A stretch of 38,429 nt of DNA from Candidatus Sumerlaeota bacterium (lineage in GTDB: Bacteria; Sumerlaeota; Sumerlaeia; SLMS01). The translations under genes were made by a program, and so were the position numbers. The DNA lies in NCBI GenBank assembly GCA_007132505.1, contig SLOM01000218.1, positions 1 through 38,429 of the forward strand, written 5' to 3'. A model generated the notes under the pieces. The model was not told where the DNA came from and searched no databases. It saw only the letters and a program-made list of their open reading frames with translations. The stretch's first letter is position 1; every line of letters begins with the position of its first letter. Positions 16,332-25,657 of the stretch are shown here, piece by piece.

Positions 16332-17865
16332 CTTTGTCCTGCTTGCCCTTGCCCGGCCGGGCACCGGGTGCGGTGGCAGGCGGGTCCGCCTCTTCCGATT
16401 CGCCCGGCTTTTCCGCGATCTGGAACTTGTCCAGGCGGTAGCGGAGCGTTGCCCGGCTCAGGCCGAGCAACTTGGCCGCGCCTGACTTGTTGTACTTCGT
16501 GCGGGCCAGTGCCTGCTCGATGAGTGTCTTCTCGTGCTCTTCGAGCGAGAAACCCACCTCGGGAATCCGGAACGGACGCCAGCGCGATCCCGCGGGTTGT
16601 GCGGGAGCATCGCCGGGCTGCCGAACGTTTTCCTGGCGCGGCCCGAGCGACGGCCCTGCAGAGGAGACGGTCTTGTCCGAGCCGAGGTTGCTCAGGCGCT
16701 GGAGCGTGTCTATCCGGAGCAATTCCGCTGTGAGGGTGCCCCCCTTGAGCAGGATGACGGCGCGCTCGATGGTATTCTGCAGCTCACGCACATTGCCGTC
16801 CCAGCGATGGGAGAGCAAGACGTCCTCCGCCTCCGGCGAAATGGCAGGGACCTTTTTCCCCATCTCACGGCAGAAACGCCGCAGGAAGGCCTCGGTGAGT
16901 GGTATAATGTCCGCCGGGCGGTCTCTCAGAGGCGGGATGACGATCGGGAAGACGTTTAGACGATAGAAAAGGTCCTCGCGGAACTCACCCTTGCGTACGA
17001 GGTCCACAAGGTTGCGATTCGTCGCGGCCAGAAAGCGGATGTCGGTGCGGATGGTCTTGAGGCCGCCCACCCGCTCGAACTCCTGGTTTTCCAACGCCCG
17101 GAGGACCTTGGACTGGAGGGGCAGGGCCAGCTCGCCGATCTCGTCGAGGAAAAGCGTCCCTCCACTGGCCAACTCGAACTTGCCGCGCTTGGCTTCCAGG
17201 GCCCCGGTGAACGAGCCCCGCTCGTGGCCGAACAGCTCACTCTCCAGCAGATTCTCCGGGATTGCCGCGCAATTGATGGCCACAAACGGACCACGGCTCC
17301 GCCCGGAGGACTCGTGGATCGCACGCGTAACCAGCTCCTTGCCCGTCCCCGACTCGCCATAGACCATGACGGTTGAATTCGAGGTGGCCACCTGCCGCGC
17401 CATGGCGAGCACCTCCAGCATCTCCTCGCTCTCCGCAATGATGGCGTCGAAGGCGTAGCGCTGGCGCAGTTCGCCGCGCAGGACCTTGTTCTCGGCCATG
17501 ATCTCGCCACGCTCGAGAGCCTTCTCGATCGCAAGGTGGATGCGGGTTTCCTCGAAGGGTTTGGTGATGTAGTCTGAAGCGCCGCGCTGCATTGCCTCCA
17601 CCGCTGACTCGATGGAGCCATAAGCGGTGATGACGATGAGCGGTGTCTCCGGCGAGGCGGCGTTGATCCTCTCGACCAGTTCAAGGCCGTTCAGCCGGGG
17701 AAGGCGCAGATCGGTGACCACGACGTCGGCGGGCTGCTCGTTGAACTGCTCGAGCGCCTCCTGCCCATCCGCGCAGAGCACAATTTCATGCCCCCGGTTG
17801 CCCAGCAACATGCCGAGCAGCCGGCGCATGCGTTCTTCATCTTCAGCAACCAGAATCCGGGCCAT
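16321..17865 (-). CDS. NtrC-family sigma-54-dependent response regulator
   Basis: 514 residues. Receiver domain 1-115 with acid pocket E8-D9-E10, phospho-acceptor D52, T80 and K102. AAA+ domain: Walker A GESGTGKE (170-177), the sigma-54 contact loop GSFTGA (217-222, Ser for the usual Ala), Walker B FLDEIGEL, and the R-finger region. C-terminal Fis-type helix-turn-helix (SGAAKLLGLSRATLRYRL) and a charged tail. It should activate sigma-54 promoters after phosphorylation; no histidine kinase is nearby. The start MARILVAEDEE is the family's usual start. AAGGAG sits 15 bases before it, beside a run of eight Cs on the coding strand. First gene of the folK-tsaE, tsaB, ada operon. Confidence 0.93.
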   Translation of the reverse strand: MARILVAEDEERMRRLLGMLLGNRGHEIVLCADGQEALEQFNEQPADVVVTDLRLPRLNGLELVERINAASPETPLIVITAYGSIESAVEAMQRGASDYITKPFEETRIHLAIEKALERGEIMAENKVLRGELRQRYAFDAIIAESEEMLEVLAMARQVATSNSTVMVYGESGTGKELVTRAIHESSGRSRGPFVAINCAAIPENLLESELFGHERGSFTGALEAKRGKFELASGGTLFLDEIGELALPLQSKVLRALENQEFERVGGLKTIRTDIRFLAATNRNLVDLVRKGEFREDLFYRLNVFPIVIPPLRDRPADIIPLTEAFLRRFCREMGKKVPAISPEAEDVLLSHRWDGNVRELQNTIERAVILLKGGTLTAELLRIDTLQRLSNLGSDKTVSSAGPSLGPRQENVRQPGDAPAQPAGSRWRPFRIPEVGFSLEEHEKTLIEQALARTKYNKSGAAKLLGLSRATLRYRLDKFQIAEKPGESEEADPPATAPGARPGKGKQDKDAS

Positions 17866-17886
17866 TGGGGCGGTTTCGGTCTCCTT

Positions 17887-17894
17887 GGGGGGGG
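17887..17894 (+). repeat. Eight-G homopolymer next to the response-regulator ribosome site
   Basis: GGGGGGGG at 17887-17894 (C8 on the coding strand of the response regulator), directly followed on that strand by AAGGAG and then, 15 bases later, the start codon. Long homopolymers beside a ribosome site can vary in length, but no length variation can be seen in one sequence. Confidence 0.5.
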
Positions 17895-18043
17895 TGGAAT
17901 GGAACTGGCACCGTTGGGGGCGGGCCTGGGGATGGCCGCAAATCCCCTTACCGGGCGCTGGCGGGGTGAGCCACAAACGTTCCCGCCAGTTCCCAAACCA
18001 GCAATTATCAGGCACCCCCACCCCCGGAGGAGGCAACGCCCCA

Positions 18044-18301
18044 ATGAAGTTTTACGGCAAAGAAACGGAATATCTGCTCGGACTGAGCCTCGACGAGCTG
18101 AAGCTGCTGCACAAGACGCTCTGGAAGGACCTCAAGGCCCGCAAAGCGATCGGGCTTGACGAGGAGGCCAGCGACCTCCTGTACGAACTCCAGATGATCC
18201 TCATGAAAGAGGCGCAGCGACTCGGCGTGGACCCGGCCGTCCACAGCGAGTGGGCCGAGTTCGCCGGACTCGAGCAGAATTGCTCGCTCGAGGACCGCTG
18301 A
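18044..18301 (+). CDS. Small helical protein of unknown function
   Basis: 85 residues, soluble, mostly helical, with leucine-rich stretches (LLGLSLDELKLLHKTLWKDLKARK) and no Cys pair or membrane segment. GGAGGAGG (18026 on) is a strong ribosome site, supporting translation from ATG 18044. It is divergent from the response regulator with a 178-base gap. No family is recognised; the acid/base spacing suggests paired helices and partner binding. Real gene by ribosome site, start and composition. Confidence 0.65.
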   Translation: MKFYGKETEYLLGLSLDELKLLHKTLWKDLKARKAIGLDEEASDLLYELQMILMKEAQRLGVDPAVHSEWAEFAGLEQNCSLEDR

Positions 18302-18329
18302 GCCGTCCACACCGGCGGGCGATGTGTGT

Positions 18330-18335
18330 TTGACA
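18330..18335 (+). promoter_or_regulatory. Perfect -35 hexamer TTGACA before the small membrane protein gene
   Basis: TTGACA (18330-18335) lies in the 102-base gap before the next gene, but at 17-18 bases only CTCAAC/TCAACT is found as a -10, which is poor. It is a candidate promoter half only. Confidence 0.25.
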
Positions 18336-18403
18336 CGGGTCGGGCGCTGGCTCTCAACTAATCGGAGCGATGTGAATCCCGCTTCGGAGTGCACGCCCGC
18401 TGC

Positions 18404-18682
18404 ATGAACAAACTGGCTTACGTTCAATACGCTCTGTTGGGCGTGGCGCTGATCGTTCTCGTGTATGTTGCCATCCACGATTCAAGCTACGTGGAGCGGC
18501 CCACCGAAATCGAGATCGTGCTCGACGACGGTGACCACGTGCTCATCCGGTCGGAAGCACCGGCACCGGTAGCCGTGACACGTGAGGACCCGGCCCCGAC
18601 GGACGCCCCGTCGCCCCCACCCGAAGTGGAAACGAACTACGCAGGAGTAAACGACAACACTCCGGGTGGAGGGGGCCGCTGA
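18404..18682 (+). CDS. Small single-pass membrane protein with Pro-rich tail
   Basis: 92 residues from ATG 18404 (a GTG at 18389 is in frame and would add five residues). One hydrophobic helix (about 8-25) follows a short N-terminus; the rest is periplasmic or cytoplasmic, acidic, then rich in Pro, Ala and Gly (APAPVAV, PSPPPEVET, GGGGR). No ribosome site is obvious for either start. Function unknown. It precedes the FG-GAP protein gene by 59 bases and may be cotranscribed. Confidence 0.55.
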   Translation: MNKLAYVQYALLGVALIVLVYVAIHDSSYVERPTEIEIVLDDGDHVLIRSEAPAPVAVTREDPAPTDAPSPPPEVETNYAGVNDNTPGGGGR

Positions 18683-18741
18683 GAACCGCGCGCTCGGGCG
18701 CACGGCATCTCCGGCACTCTCCTCCCACCGGACACCTGCTT

Positions 18742-21132
18742 ATGAACGGGCGCGACAGCTTCCTGCTGCTCACACTCCTCGGCCTGCTGCTCATGACGGG
18801 ACAGCAGGCCGATGCCAATCCGCCAGCGAGGGACTCACTCCTCGCGGATCGGGATCTCCTTCCAGCCGCCCATGCGGACTTCCTCCTGGAGGGGCCCTAC
18901 CTCTACAAGGTCCACCGCCGCAGCCGCGACCTGATCGCGGAGGACCTGAACGGAAACGGGCTGCTGGACCTCGCTGTGGTCTCGAACGAGCGCAGCCTGC
19001 TCGAAGTCTTCCACCAGCGCGAGGACGCCGAAGGCTGGGAGGACCGCTTCGAGAAGAATACAGTCACGCTCGACCGCATCATCCGCGGCGTCGTGCCCCA
19101 GGACGTGAACGGCAACGGGCGCATGGACCTGCTCATGGCCGCCTCACCGGCTCGTCTCGTCGTCATGTACCAGGACGAGAACGGCCGGCTCCAGCCACCG
19201 CAGGAGACAGCACTGGAAGCGGACAGCATCGTGGCGGGAGACCTGACCGGCAACGGACACAACGACATCCTGGTGATGCGGGACCGGCGGGCAAAGATCC
19301 TCCACGGCGGGCCACGCGGTGTTGAACTCGAGCCGGCGGATGTCTTCCACACCAGCGGCGACCCGGCCGGCAGGCCCATGATAATGGACTTCGACGGCGA
19401 CGGGCTCGCGGACATCGTTTACCTCGACGGGTCGGACAACGAGAAGCTCGTGGTCCGATTCCAGACCGCCGAGCGCGCCTTCCCTTCGGAAGTACGCATG
19501 AGGACGAGCGCCCTGCGCACCGTCGCGCCCATGCCACCATCCCGGCCCGGCGCTGCTTCCACCGTGGCCGCCATCCAGAACCAGACGCGCCACCTCGTGC
19601 AGATTGGCCTGACGCCGGCCCTCGAGCTGCAGGAGCTCGACCGCCGCGCACTGCCGCTGTCACTCCCGCAGACCTACCCCTTCAACCCAGAGCGCCGGTC
19701 GCCCCGCTCCGCAAGCATCCCCGTGGACGTGGACGGGGACGGCCGCATGGACGTGGTTGTCTATTCGCCGGACCTCTCGGTCATGCGCATCTTCCGGCAG
19801 ACACGGGCCGGCGACCTCAAGGAAACCTCCAGCCCCACCCTCGAAGGCATCACCCAGGTGATTCCCTTCCCCACCGTGGAGAACGAATCCACGCCGATGG
19901 TGGTCTTCTCGCCGGGCGAGCGCGCCATCGGTTTCGTCCGTCAGTCCGCCGGAGGAGCGGGGCTTCGCTTCCCGCGCCTGCTCTCCGTGCCCGGACATCC
20001 CAGGGCCATTGCACTGCTCGAGGACGATGGGGAGATGCTCCTCGCCGTGGCCGGTACGACGGGCGACGACGACGCCATGAAGGTGGCCGGCTATCCCATC
20101 ACCCGCGACGGCGAACTGGGCGAGCGACGCATCCTTTTCCCGCCGGATGATGAGGAGGACAGCCAGGACCTGCGCGCCAGCATGGGAGGCCGCAATCCGG
20201 TCGGCATGACGACCGTTGACCTGAACCGCAACGGCCGGCAGGACCTCGTCATTTACGTGGAGTTCAACCCGGCGGTGCTGCTTCTCCAGCAGGAGGACGG
20301 CACATTCCGCCTCCTCGACGCCGCGTCCGGTGTCCTGGAAGGACTCCTGAGCGACGCCCGGCCGGGGACCCTCAGCGAGGCACGCCTTGACGGGCCTGAC
20401 AGCCCCACCGCCGCATTGGCACTCCGCGATCGTTTCGTTCGCGCCTTCACCATCACCGGCGACGGCAATGTCGAAGTGGAGCACCAGCTCAATGCCCGGA
20501 ACCGTAACTCGCGGCTGATAGGCATGGCAGTCGGACACCTCCGCGGCAGGGAAAACCCCGAAGTGATCCTGCTCGACCGGGGGAATCGCATTCTCACCAT
20601 CCACGGCACCGATGAGGAGGGCGAGTACCAGCCACTCACGCACGTGGACCTTGGCGGCAGGGATTACCTGGCAGTCAACGCCGTGGACCTGGACGGGGAC
20701 GGGACGGCGGACATCGTCCTCACCGGCGAAGACCGGCTGGACGTCATATACGGACGCCCGGCCTTCGGAGCGCTTGAGGTAAAGGGCACCGCGGCCCCCG
20801 TGGACGACGAGGGCGGCTACGGCGCCGTCTATACGGGCCAACTGCTTCCCGGGCAGGGACACGATGTCATGACCGTCGAAATGCGGGATCACCTGCTGGA
20901 GTTCTTCGTCCCCGGACAGGACGACGAGGAGCGGCCGGCCCTGCACCGCTTCTATACATTCAAGATGTTCGACAGCGATGCGTCCATCGCCCGCCGGCCG
21001 AATCTGGACGCACCGCCCGAGCCGCGGGAACTCATCACCGCCGACATAACGGGCGACGGGTACATGGAGATCATCGCCCTTACCCACGACAACATCATCG
21101 TTTACGTTCAGACGGAGGAGGAGGGGGACTGA
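18742..21132 (+). CDS. Exported FG-GAP/VCBS repeat beta-propeller protein
   Basis: 796 residues. A hydrophobic signal peptide (about 5-25) is followed by repeated blade units, each with a calcium-binding loop of integrin alpha type. Eight or so loops can be seen: [84 protein letters not shown] and [13 protein letters not shown]. Together they would form one or two seven-bladed propellers. No enzyme domain or anchor motif is seen. Such proteins are surface or secreted binding proteins in PVC/FCB bacteria. No clear ribosome site precedes ATG 18742. TreS begins 61 bases after its stop. Confidence 0.88.
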   Translation: MNGRDSFLLLTLLGLLLMTGQQADANPPARDSLLADRDLLPAAHADFLLEGPYLYKVHRRSRDLIAEDLNGNGLLDLAVVSNERSLLEVFHQREDAEGWEDRFEKNTVTLDRIIRGVVPQDVNGNGRMDLLMAASPARLVVMYQDENGRLQPPQETALEADSIVAGDLTGNGHNDILVMRDRRAKILHGGPRGVELEPADVFHTSGDPAGRPMIMDFDGDGLADIVYLDGSDNEKLVVRFQTAERAFPSEVRMRTSALRTVAPMPPSRPGAASTVAAIQNQTRHLVQIGLTPALELQELDRRALPLSLPQTYPFNPERRSPRSASIPVDVDGDGRMDVVVYSPDLSVMRIFRQTRAGDLKETSSPTLEGITQVIPFPTVENESTPMVVFSPGERAIGFVRQSAGGAGLRFPRLLSVPGHPRAIALLEDDGEMLLAVAGTTGDDDAMKVAGYPITRDGELGERRILFPPDDEEDSQDLRASMGGRNPVGMTTVDLNRNGRQDLVIYVEFNPAVLLLQQEDGTFRLLDAASGVLEGLLSDARPGTLSEARLDGPDSPTAALALRDRFVRAFTITGDGNVEVEHQLNARNRNSRLIGMAVGHLRGRENPEVILLDRGNRILTIHGTDEEGEYQPLTHVDLGGRDYLAVNAVDLDGDGTADIVLTGEDRLDVIYGRPAFGALEVKGTAAPVDDEGGYGAVYTGQLLPGQGHDVMTVEMRDHLLEFFVPGQDDEERPALHRFYTFKMFDSDASIARRPNLDAPPEPRELITADITGDGYMEIIALTHDNIIVYVQTEEEGD

Positions 21133-21193
21133 GCCCCTCCCTCCACCGCGCCTGCACGGAAGGAACGCCAGACACACAGGGAGAAACCGCCGC

Positions 21194-22867
21194 ATGGACA
21201 TCCTTTCCGAAAACCGGCCCGTGATGCTGAACAACGCACTGCATCCGGACTGGTACAAGGACGCCATCTTCTACGAGGTCCACGTCCGCACGTTTCAGGA
21301 CTCAAACGCCGACGGGATCGGTGATTTCCCGGGTCTGACCGAGCGCCTTCCCTATATCCGAGACCTTGGCGTGGACTGCATCTGGCTCCTCCCCTTCTAT
21401 CCCTCGCCCCTCAAGGACGACGGGTACGACATTGCCGATTACTACAACATCAATCCCGACTACGGCACGCTGGCGGACTTCGAGTACTTCCTGCAGCGCG
21501 CCCACGAGATGGGAATCCGAGTCATTGCGGACCTCGTGGTGAACCACACAAGTAGCGACAGCAAGTGGTTCCAGGAGGCGCGCAGCAACGCCGACTCCCA
21601 TTACCGCGACTACTACGTCTGGTCTGACGACCCGAACAAGTACAAGGACGCCCGCATCATATTCATAGACACCGAGGCCTCCAATTGGACCTACGACCCG
21701 GTGGCGGGACAGCACTACTGGCACCGATTCTTCAGCCACCAACCGGACTTGAATTACGACAACCCGACGGTCCAGGAGGAGATGCTGAAGGTCGTGGACT
21801 TCTGGCTGGAGAAGGGACTCGATGGATTCCGTGTGGATGCCGTGCCCTACCTCTTTCAAAGAGAAGGGACAAACTGCGAGAACCTCCCCGAGACCCATGA
21901 GTTCTGCAAGAAGCTCCGCGCCCACGTGGACCAGCACTTCCCCGGCTCGCTCCTCCTCGCCGAGGCCAATCAATGGCCCGAAGACGTGGTGCAGTACTTC
22001 GGCGAGGGCGACGAGTTCCACATGTGCTTCAATTTCCCCATCATGCCCCGCATGTTTATGGCCATCCGCAAGGAGGACCGTAAACCGGTCGAGGACATCA
22101 TCCTGCGCCTCCCGAAGATACCCGAATCCTGCCAATGGGCCACGTTCCTCCGCAACCATGACGAGCTTTCACTCGAGATGGTGACCGACGAGGAGCGCGA
22201 CTATATGTACAACGAGTACGCCCGCGACCCGCGCATGAAGCTCAACCTCGGTATCAAGCGCCGTCTCTTCCCGCTTATGGAAGGCAATCGCCGGGCCATC
22301 GAGCTGCTGCACTCGATGCTCTTCACCCTGCCCGGCAGCCCCATTCTGTATTACGGCGACGAAATCGGCATGGGGGACAATATCTTCCTCGGCGACCGCA
22401 GCGGCGTCCGCACGCCCATGCAGTGGACGGGCGACAGGAATGCTGGATTCTCCCGCGCCGACCCGAGCCGTCTTTACGCTCCGGTGGTCAGCGATCCGGG
22501 GTACAGCTTCCAGGGTGTCAACGTGGAGAGTTGCGAGCGCTCCCCCGCTTCCTTCCTGAACTGGCTGACCCGCCTTGTTGCCATCCGCAAGACCTACAAG
22601 GCCTTCGCCCGCGGCACCATCAATTTCCTGCACCCCGCCAACAACAGCGTCGTCACCTACCTCTGCAACCACGAAGAGCAGACAATGCTGGTGGTGAACA
22701 ACCTCTCCCGCTTCGCGCAATATGTCGAGATAGACCTGCGGGAATACAACGGAGCCACACCGGTGGACTGCTTCAGCAAGCAGGACTTCCCGCGGATCGG
22801 CGAGCTGCCCTACCTGGTTACGCTTGGGCCGCATGGGTTTTACTGGTTCGAACTGGTCCGGAAATAG
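21194..22867 (+). CDS. treS: Trehalose synthase / maltose alpha-D-glucosyltransferase (GH13)
   Basis: 557 residues, the usual length of TreS without a fused maltokinase. TreS interconverts maltose and trehalose in the cytoplasm. It is recognised by the N-terminal [15 protein letters not shown] and the GH13 regions: DLVVNHTS (113-120), GFRVDAV with nucleophile D215, [12 protein letters not shown] with acid/base E257 and [12 protein letters not shown] with D323. The tail [10 protein letters not shown] and FYWFELVRK close a small beta domain. GGGAG (21180 on) is the ribosome site for ATG 21194. It precedes the oxidoreductase gene by 21 bases. The neighbours are not trehalose genes, so its regulation is unknown. 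It is very secure as TreS versus plain alpha-glucosidase. Confidence 0.93.
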   Translation: MDILSENRPVMLNNALHPDWYKDAIFYEVHVRTFQDSNADGIGDFPGLTERLPYIRDLGVDCIWLLPFYPSPLKDDGYDIADYYNINPDYGTLADFEYFLQRAHEMGIRVIADLVVNHTSSDSKWFQEARSNADSHYRDYYVWSDDPNKYKDARIIFIDTEASNWTYDPVAGQHYWHRFFSHQPDLNYDNPTVQEEMLKVVDFWLEKGLDGFRVDAVPYLFQREGTNCENLPETHEFCKKLRAHVDQHFPGSLLLAEANQWPEDVVQYFGEGDEFHMCFNFPIMPRMFMAIRKEDRKPVEDIILRLPKIPESCQWATFLRNHDELSLEMVTDEERDYMYNEYARDPRMKLNLGIKRRLFPLMEGNRRAIELLHSMLFTLPGSPILYYGDEIGMGDNIFLGDRSGVRTPMQWTGDRNAGFSRADPSRLYAPVVSDPGYSFQGVNVESCERSPASFLNWLTRLVAIRKTYKAFARGTINFLHPANNSVVTYLCNHEEQTMLVVNNLSRFAQYVEIDLREYNGATPVDCFSKQDFPRIGELPYLVTLGPHGFYWFELVRK

Positions 22868-22888
22868 ACAAAGGAGGACCTGCACTCG

Positions 22889-23767
22889 GTGCGCATTGGA
22901 ATTGCCGGAAGCGAGAACAGCCACGCGCGTATCTTTGCGTCGCTGCTGAACTGCCCGGACGGCTGGGAGGGCCGCCGGGTCTCCGGCGCGCAGGTGACTC
23001 ACCTTCTCCCGGACACGCCAGAGCAGGGCGAGGCCATCGCCCGGGACTGTCTTGTCGGCAGCTTGTGTCACTCGCCGGAGGAGATGATGGGCCGCGTTGA
23101 CGCCGTCCTTTGCCTCGACCGGCGGGGCAGCCGGCACGCGCAGCAGGCCGCACCATTCCTGTCCGCCGGGCTGCCGGTGTTTATAGACAAACCGCTTGCC
23201 CGGGATCCCGCGGAGGCACGCGCCATCCTGGAGACGGCCGAACGTTCCGGCTCCACGGCCTTTTCCTTCTCCACCGTGCCCTTCGCCCGGCAAGCCCGGG
23301 AACTCGCAACGCGGGCGGCCGCGGAGAAACCCGCCATGGTGCAGGTGTCCGGCCATGCCGACCCGGAGTGCGAGTACGACGGGCTCTTCTTCTACGGGAT
23401 TCACTCCACGGAGCTGCTCTGTGCCCTGGCAGGAACGGGCGTCCGGTCCGTCGCGGCAAACAGAGCCAAAGACGGCATCACGGTCCTGTGTCAATACGGC
23501 GACGGCCGCGAGGCGGGAATCCATCTGAACCTCAACCCCGCGGGTTTCATGGTGGCATTGCGGTCCGCCGGGCAATCCGGCCCCAACATCGAGCTGGACA
23601 TTGCGGACTGCTACGCCGAGGGTCTGGCCGGGATCGTGGACGTGCTGTCCGGGCGCAAACCGCCACCCCCGCGCGAGCAAATGCTGGAACCCATTGAGAT
23701 CATTGCGGCCGTGGAGCGCTCCCTTGCGGAGGACCGCGAAGTCCCGCTTTCCGAGTTCAGACCATGA
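22889..23767 (+). CDS. Gfo/Idh/MocA-like oxidoreductase, ENSHA subgroup
   Basis: 292 residues with a GTG start, placed 11 bases after AAGGAGG (22871-22877). The N-terminal Rossmann part has VRIGIAGSENSHARIF in place of the plain GxGxxG, then VDAVLCLDRRGSRH and the LPVFIDKPLA motif, a DKP version of the EKP motif of this superfamily. The C-terminal alpha/beta domain holds the dimer sheet with FFYGIHSTELL. NAD(P)-dependent dehydrogenation of a sugar or related alcohol is likely, but the substrate is unknown. Its stop TGA overlaps the alanine racemase start (ATGA), so both are co-translated. Possible link to sugar or amino-acid use in the wall; inference only. Confidence 0.8.
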   Translation: MRIGIAGSENSHARIFASLLNCPDGWEGRRVSGAQVTHLLPDTPEQGEAIARDCLVGSLCHSPEEMMGRVDAVLCLDRRGSRHAQQAAPFLSAGLPVFIDKPLARDPAEARAILETAERSGSTAFSFSTVPFARQARELATRAAAEKPAMVQVSGHADPECEYDGLFFYGIHSTELLCALAGTGVRSVAANRAKDGITVLCQYGDGREAGIHLNLNPAGFMVALRSAGQSGPNIELDIADCYAEGLAGIVDVLSGRKPPPPREQMLEPIEIIAAVERSLAEDREVPLSEFRP

Positions 23768-24981
23768 GCAACGCCCCTCCCCTGCCGCGCCCCGAAAGGG
23801 TTCCATCGGCGCCCTTTACCCCCGGACCTTTTCTGCGACCGGTCTGGGCGGAGATCAATCTGGCCGCCCTGCGCCACAACACGCGAATCGCGCTCGAGAA
23901 GGCCGGCCCGGCCAAGGTCATGGCGGTCGTCAAGGCGGACGGTTACGGCCACGGGCTGGAGCCCGCCGCCCGGGCAATGCTGGAGGCAGGAGCGCCGTGG
24001 CTGGCCGTCGCGACCGCTGACGAGGCGAAGGCTCTCCGTGCCCTGCGCGGCATGGAGCGAATTCCAATCCTCGTCATGGCGCCCACTTTCCCCGAGGAGG
24101 CGGAGGCGGTTCAGCGCTGCGACGCGGCGTTCAGCGTCGGAGCAGTGGAACTGCTGCGCCACCACCTCGAGGTGGCCCGCCGCCGGGGTGGCCGCGCCCG
24201 CGTTCACATCCAGCTCGACACAGGCATCGGACGGGATGGGTTCCGCTGGGACGACTTCTCCTACCTCGATGCTTTCCGTGGCGCGGAGGAGCATTTCGAG
24301 GGGCTGTTCACCCACTTTTCCTGCTCGGATTCAGACGACGAGGAAAAGCGCGCCTACACGACGTTGCAGATCGAGCGCTTCAACCGCGCCATCGAGCGCG
24401 TCCGCGAGGCAGGATTCCGGCCGTTCTGTCACGCGGCGAACTCCGCGGCACTCGTCAGCCGGACGGAGGAATGCCGTTACGATGGCGTGCGGCCAGGCAT
24501 CATGCTCTACGGGATTGATCCTTTCGGCGCGGACTACCGCAGGTGGGGACTGCGGCAGGTCATGCGCTTCGCAAGCCGGCTCTCCGCTGTCCGGACCGTG
24601 GAGCCGGGGGACCCGATTTCCTACGACAGGTTGTGGACGGTCCCCTCCCGCCGCAAGATCGCCGTCGTCCCGGTGGGCTACGGTGATGGGTACATGGTGG
24701 CATTGACGAACCTTTCCGAGGTTGTCGTGCGGGGCCGGCGGGTGCCCGCCCGCGGACGCGTCTGCATGGATCAGTTCATGGTGGACCTGGAGGACGTGCC
24801 GGAGGCCCGTGTCGGTGACGAGGTGGTCCTCTATGGCCGGCAGGGCGATGCGGAGGTGCCGCTCGAGGAAGTGGCAAAGTGGGCCCGCACGATTCCCTAC
24901 GAGATCGCCTGTGGCGTCCTCCCACGCGTGCCGCGCGTCTATACCGATGATGAAACCGCCACGGGAGTACCTCAACAATGA
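23764..24981 (+). CDS. alr: Alanine racemase
   Basis: 405 residues, slightly longer than the usual 360-390 because of a Pro-rich N-terminal leader of about 20 residues. Makes D-Ala for peptidoglycan with PLP. The PLP lysine is K57 in AVVKADGYGHG, the catalytic tyrosine Y287 in PISYDRLW (D at the position usually G), and VPVGYGDGY and RGRVCMDQFMVD complete the family motifs. It overlaps the oxidoreductase gene upstream (ATGA) and the first small membrane protein gene downstream (ATGA). The serine racemase activity of some homologues cannot be excluded. Confidence 0.93.
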   Translation: MSNAPPLPRPERVPSAPFTPGPFLRPVWAEINLAALRHNTRIALEKAGPAKVMAVVKADGYGHGLEPAARAMLEAGAPWLAVATADEAKALRALRGMERIPILVMAPTFPEEAEAVQRCDAAFSVGAVELLRHHLEVARRRGGRARVHIQLDTGIGRDGFRWDDFSYLDAFRGAEEHFEGLFTHFSCSDSDDEEKRAYTTLQIERFNRAIERVREAGFRPFCHAANSAALVSRTEECRYDGVRPGIMLYGIDPFGADYRRWGLRQVMRFASRLSAVRTVEPGDPISYDRLWTVPSRRKIAVVPVGYGDGYMVALTNLSEVVVRGRRVPARGRVCMDQFMVDLEDVPEARVGDEVVLYGRQGDAEVPLEEVAKWARTIPYEIACGVLPRVPRVYTDDETATGVPQQ

Positions 24982-25289
24982 GAATGCCCGGGCACCGGCG
25001 CTCCTTTGAGCGGATCGTCCGCGAAATGTGGCTGGTGGCAGCCTTGGCCGTGGTTGTGGTGCGTCTGCTCCGGTGGACAGGTGTCTTCTTCCTTATCGCC
25101 TGGAGCTACTCCATCTGGGGCAGTCCCGAATCGCCGCTTCGGTTCCTGCTGCTGCCCGGTCTCGGGCTGCTCGTGATCTCCCTTGTGTTGCAATACCTTC
25201 AGGGCCGGATGCTTGGTTGGATATACCGGGCCAGCCATGTTGGCGGGCGCCGGCTTTCCTCCAACAGCATGCGCCCACCTCCGGCCTGA
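24978..25289 (+). CDS. Small membrane protein, unknown function (first of two)
   Basis: 103 residues. It starts at ATG overlapping the alanine racemase stop (ATGA), so it is co-translated. A basic N-terminus is followed by two hydrophobic segments (about 18-46, containing the WTGVFFLIAWSYSIWG stretch, and 55-73), then a basic Ser/Pro tail. No family recognised. The position behind alr hints at an envelope role. Confidence 0.6.
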   Translation: MRMPGHRRSFERIVREMWLVAALAVVVVRLLRWTGVFFLIAWSYSIWGSPESPLRFLLLPGLGLLVISLVLQYLQGRMLGWIYRASHVGGRRLSSNSMRPPPA

Positions 25290-25299
25290 GGGGAACCGG

Positions 25300-25599
25300 A
25301 TGCTCGACCTGCTTCTCGACGCGCAGCGCTTTACGATCCTGGTGGCCGTCCTTGCGGTTCTGACCCCTGCCTGCGGCTGGCTCCTGCGGCGCCGTTTTCC
25401 CGCCACGGGCCGGCGCCTGCCGCTCGTCGTGGCGCTCTTCGGACCTTTCGCACTCGGCCTTTGGGGTCTTCACAACGCGGTGCTGACGGTCCTCGGATTC
25501 GACTCGATCTTCTCCGCCATCGTGATGGTCGTGATTGCGGCGGCAGTGGGCTGGCTCGCTGGCGACTGGGTCCGGCGCGACCCGGAAGCCCTGAACTAA
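25300..25599 (+). CDS. Small membrane protein, unknown function (second of two)
   Basis: 99 residues from ATG 25300, with GAGGGGAA just upstream. Three hydrophobic helices (about 12-28, 43-63 and 70-89) joined by short basic loops (RRRFPATGRR) and a WVRRDPEALN end. No recognised family. Ten bases after the preceding stop, so cotranscribed with it. Confidence 0.6.
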   Translation: MLDLLLDAQRFTILVAVLAVLTPACGWLLRRRFPATGRRLPLVVALFGPFALGLWGLHNAVLTVLGFDSIFSAIVMVVIAAAVGWLAGDWVRRDPEALN

Positions 25600-25657
25600 A
25601 GGACCGGCACCATTATTGCCCCGGCAAACCACATCCCGAATGGAGGCCGGCTGACCC

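Noticed and set aside
17866-18043. TGGCAC and TGGCGGG stretches as sigma-54 promoter elements
   Set aside because: The GG-N10-GC spacing fails in both directions when counted.
19660-21267. 535-codon open frame opposite the FG-GAP gene
   Set aside because: Shadow; its peptide is low in motifs and the plus strand holds regular calcium loops.
22169-23806. 545-codon open frame opposite treS and the oxidoreductase
   Set aside because: Spans two real genes on the other strand and lacks any domain or start signal.
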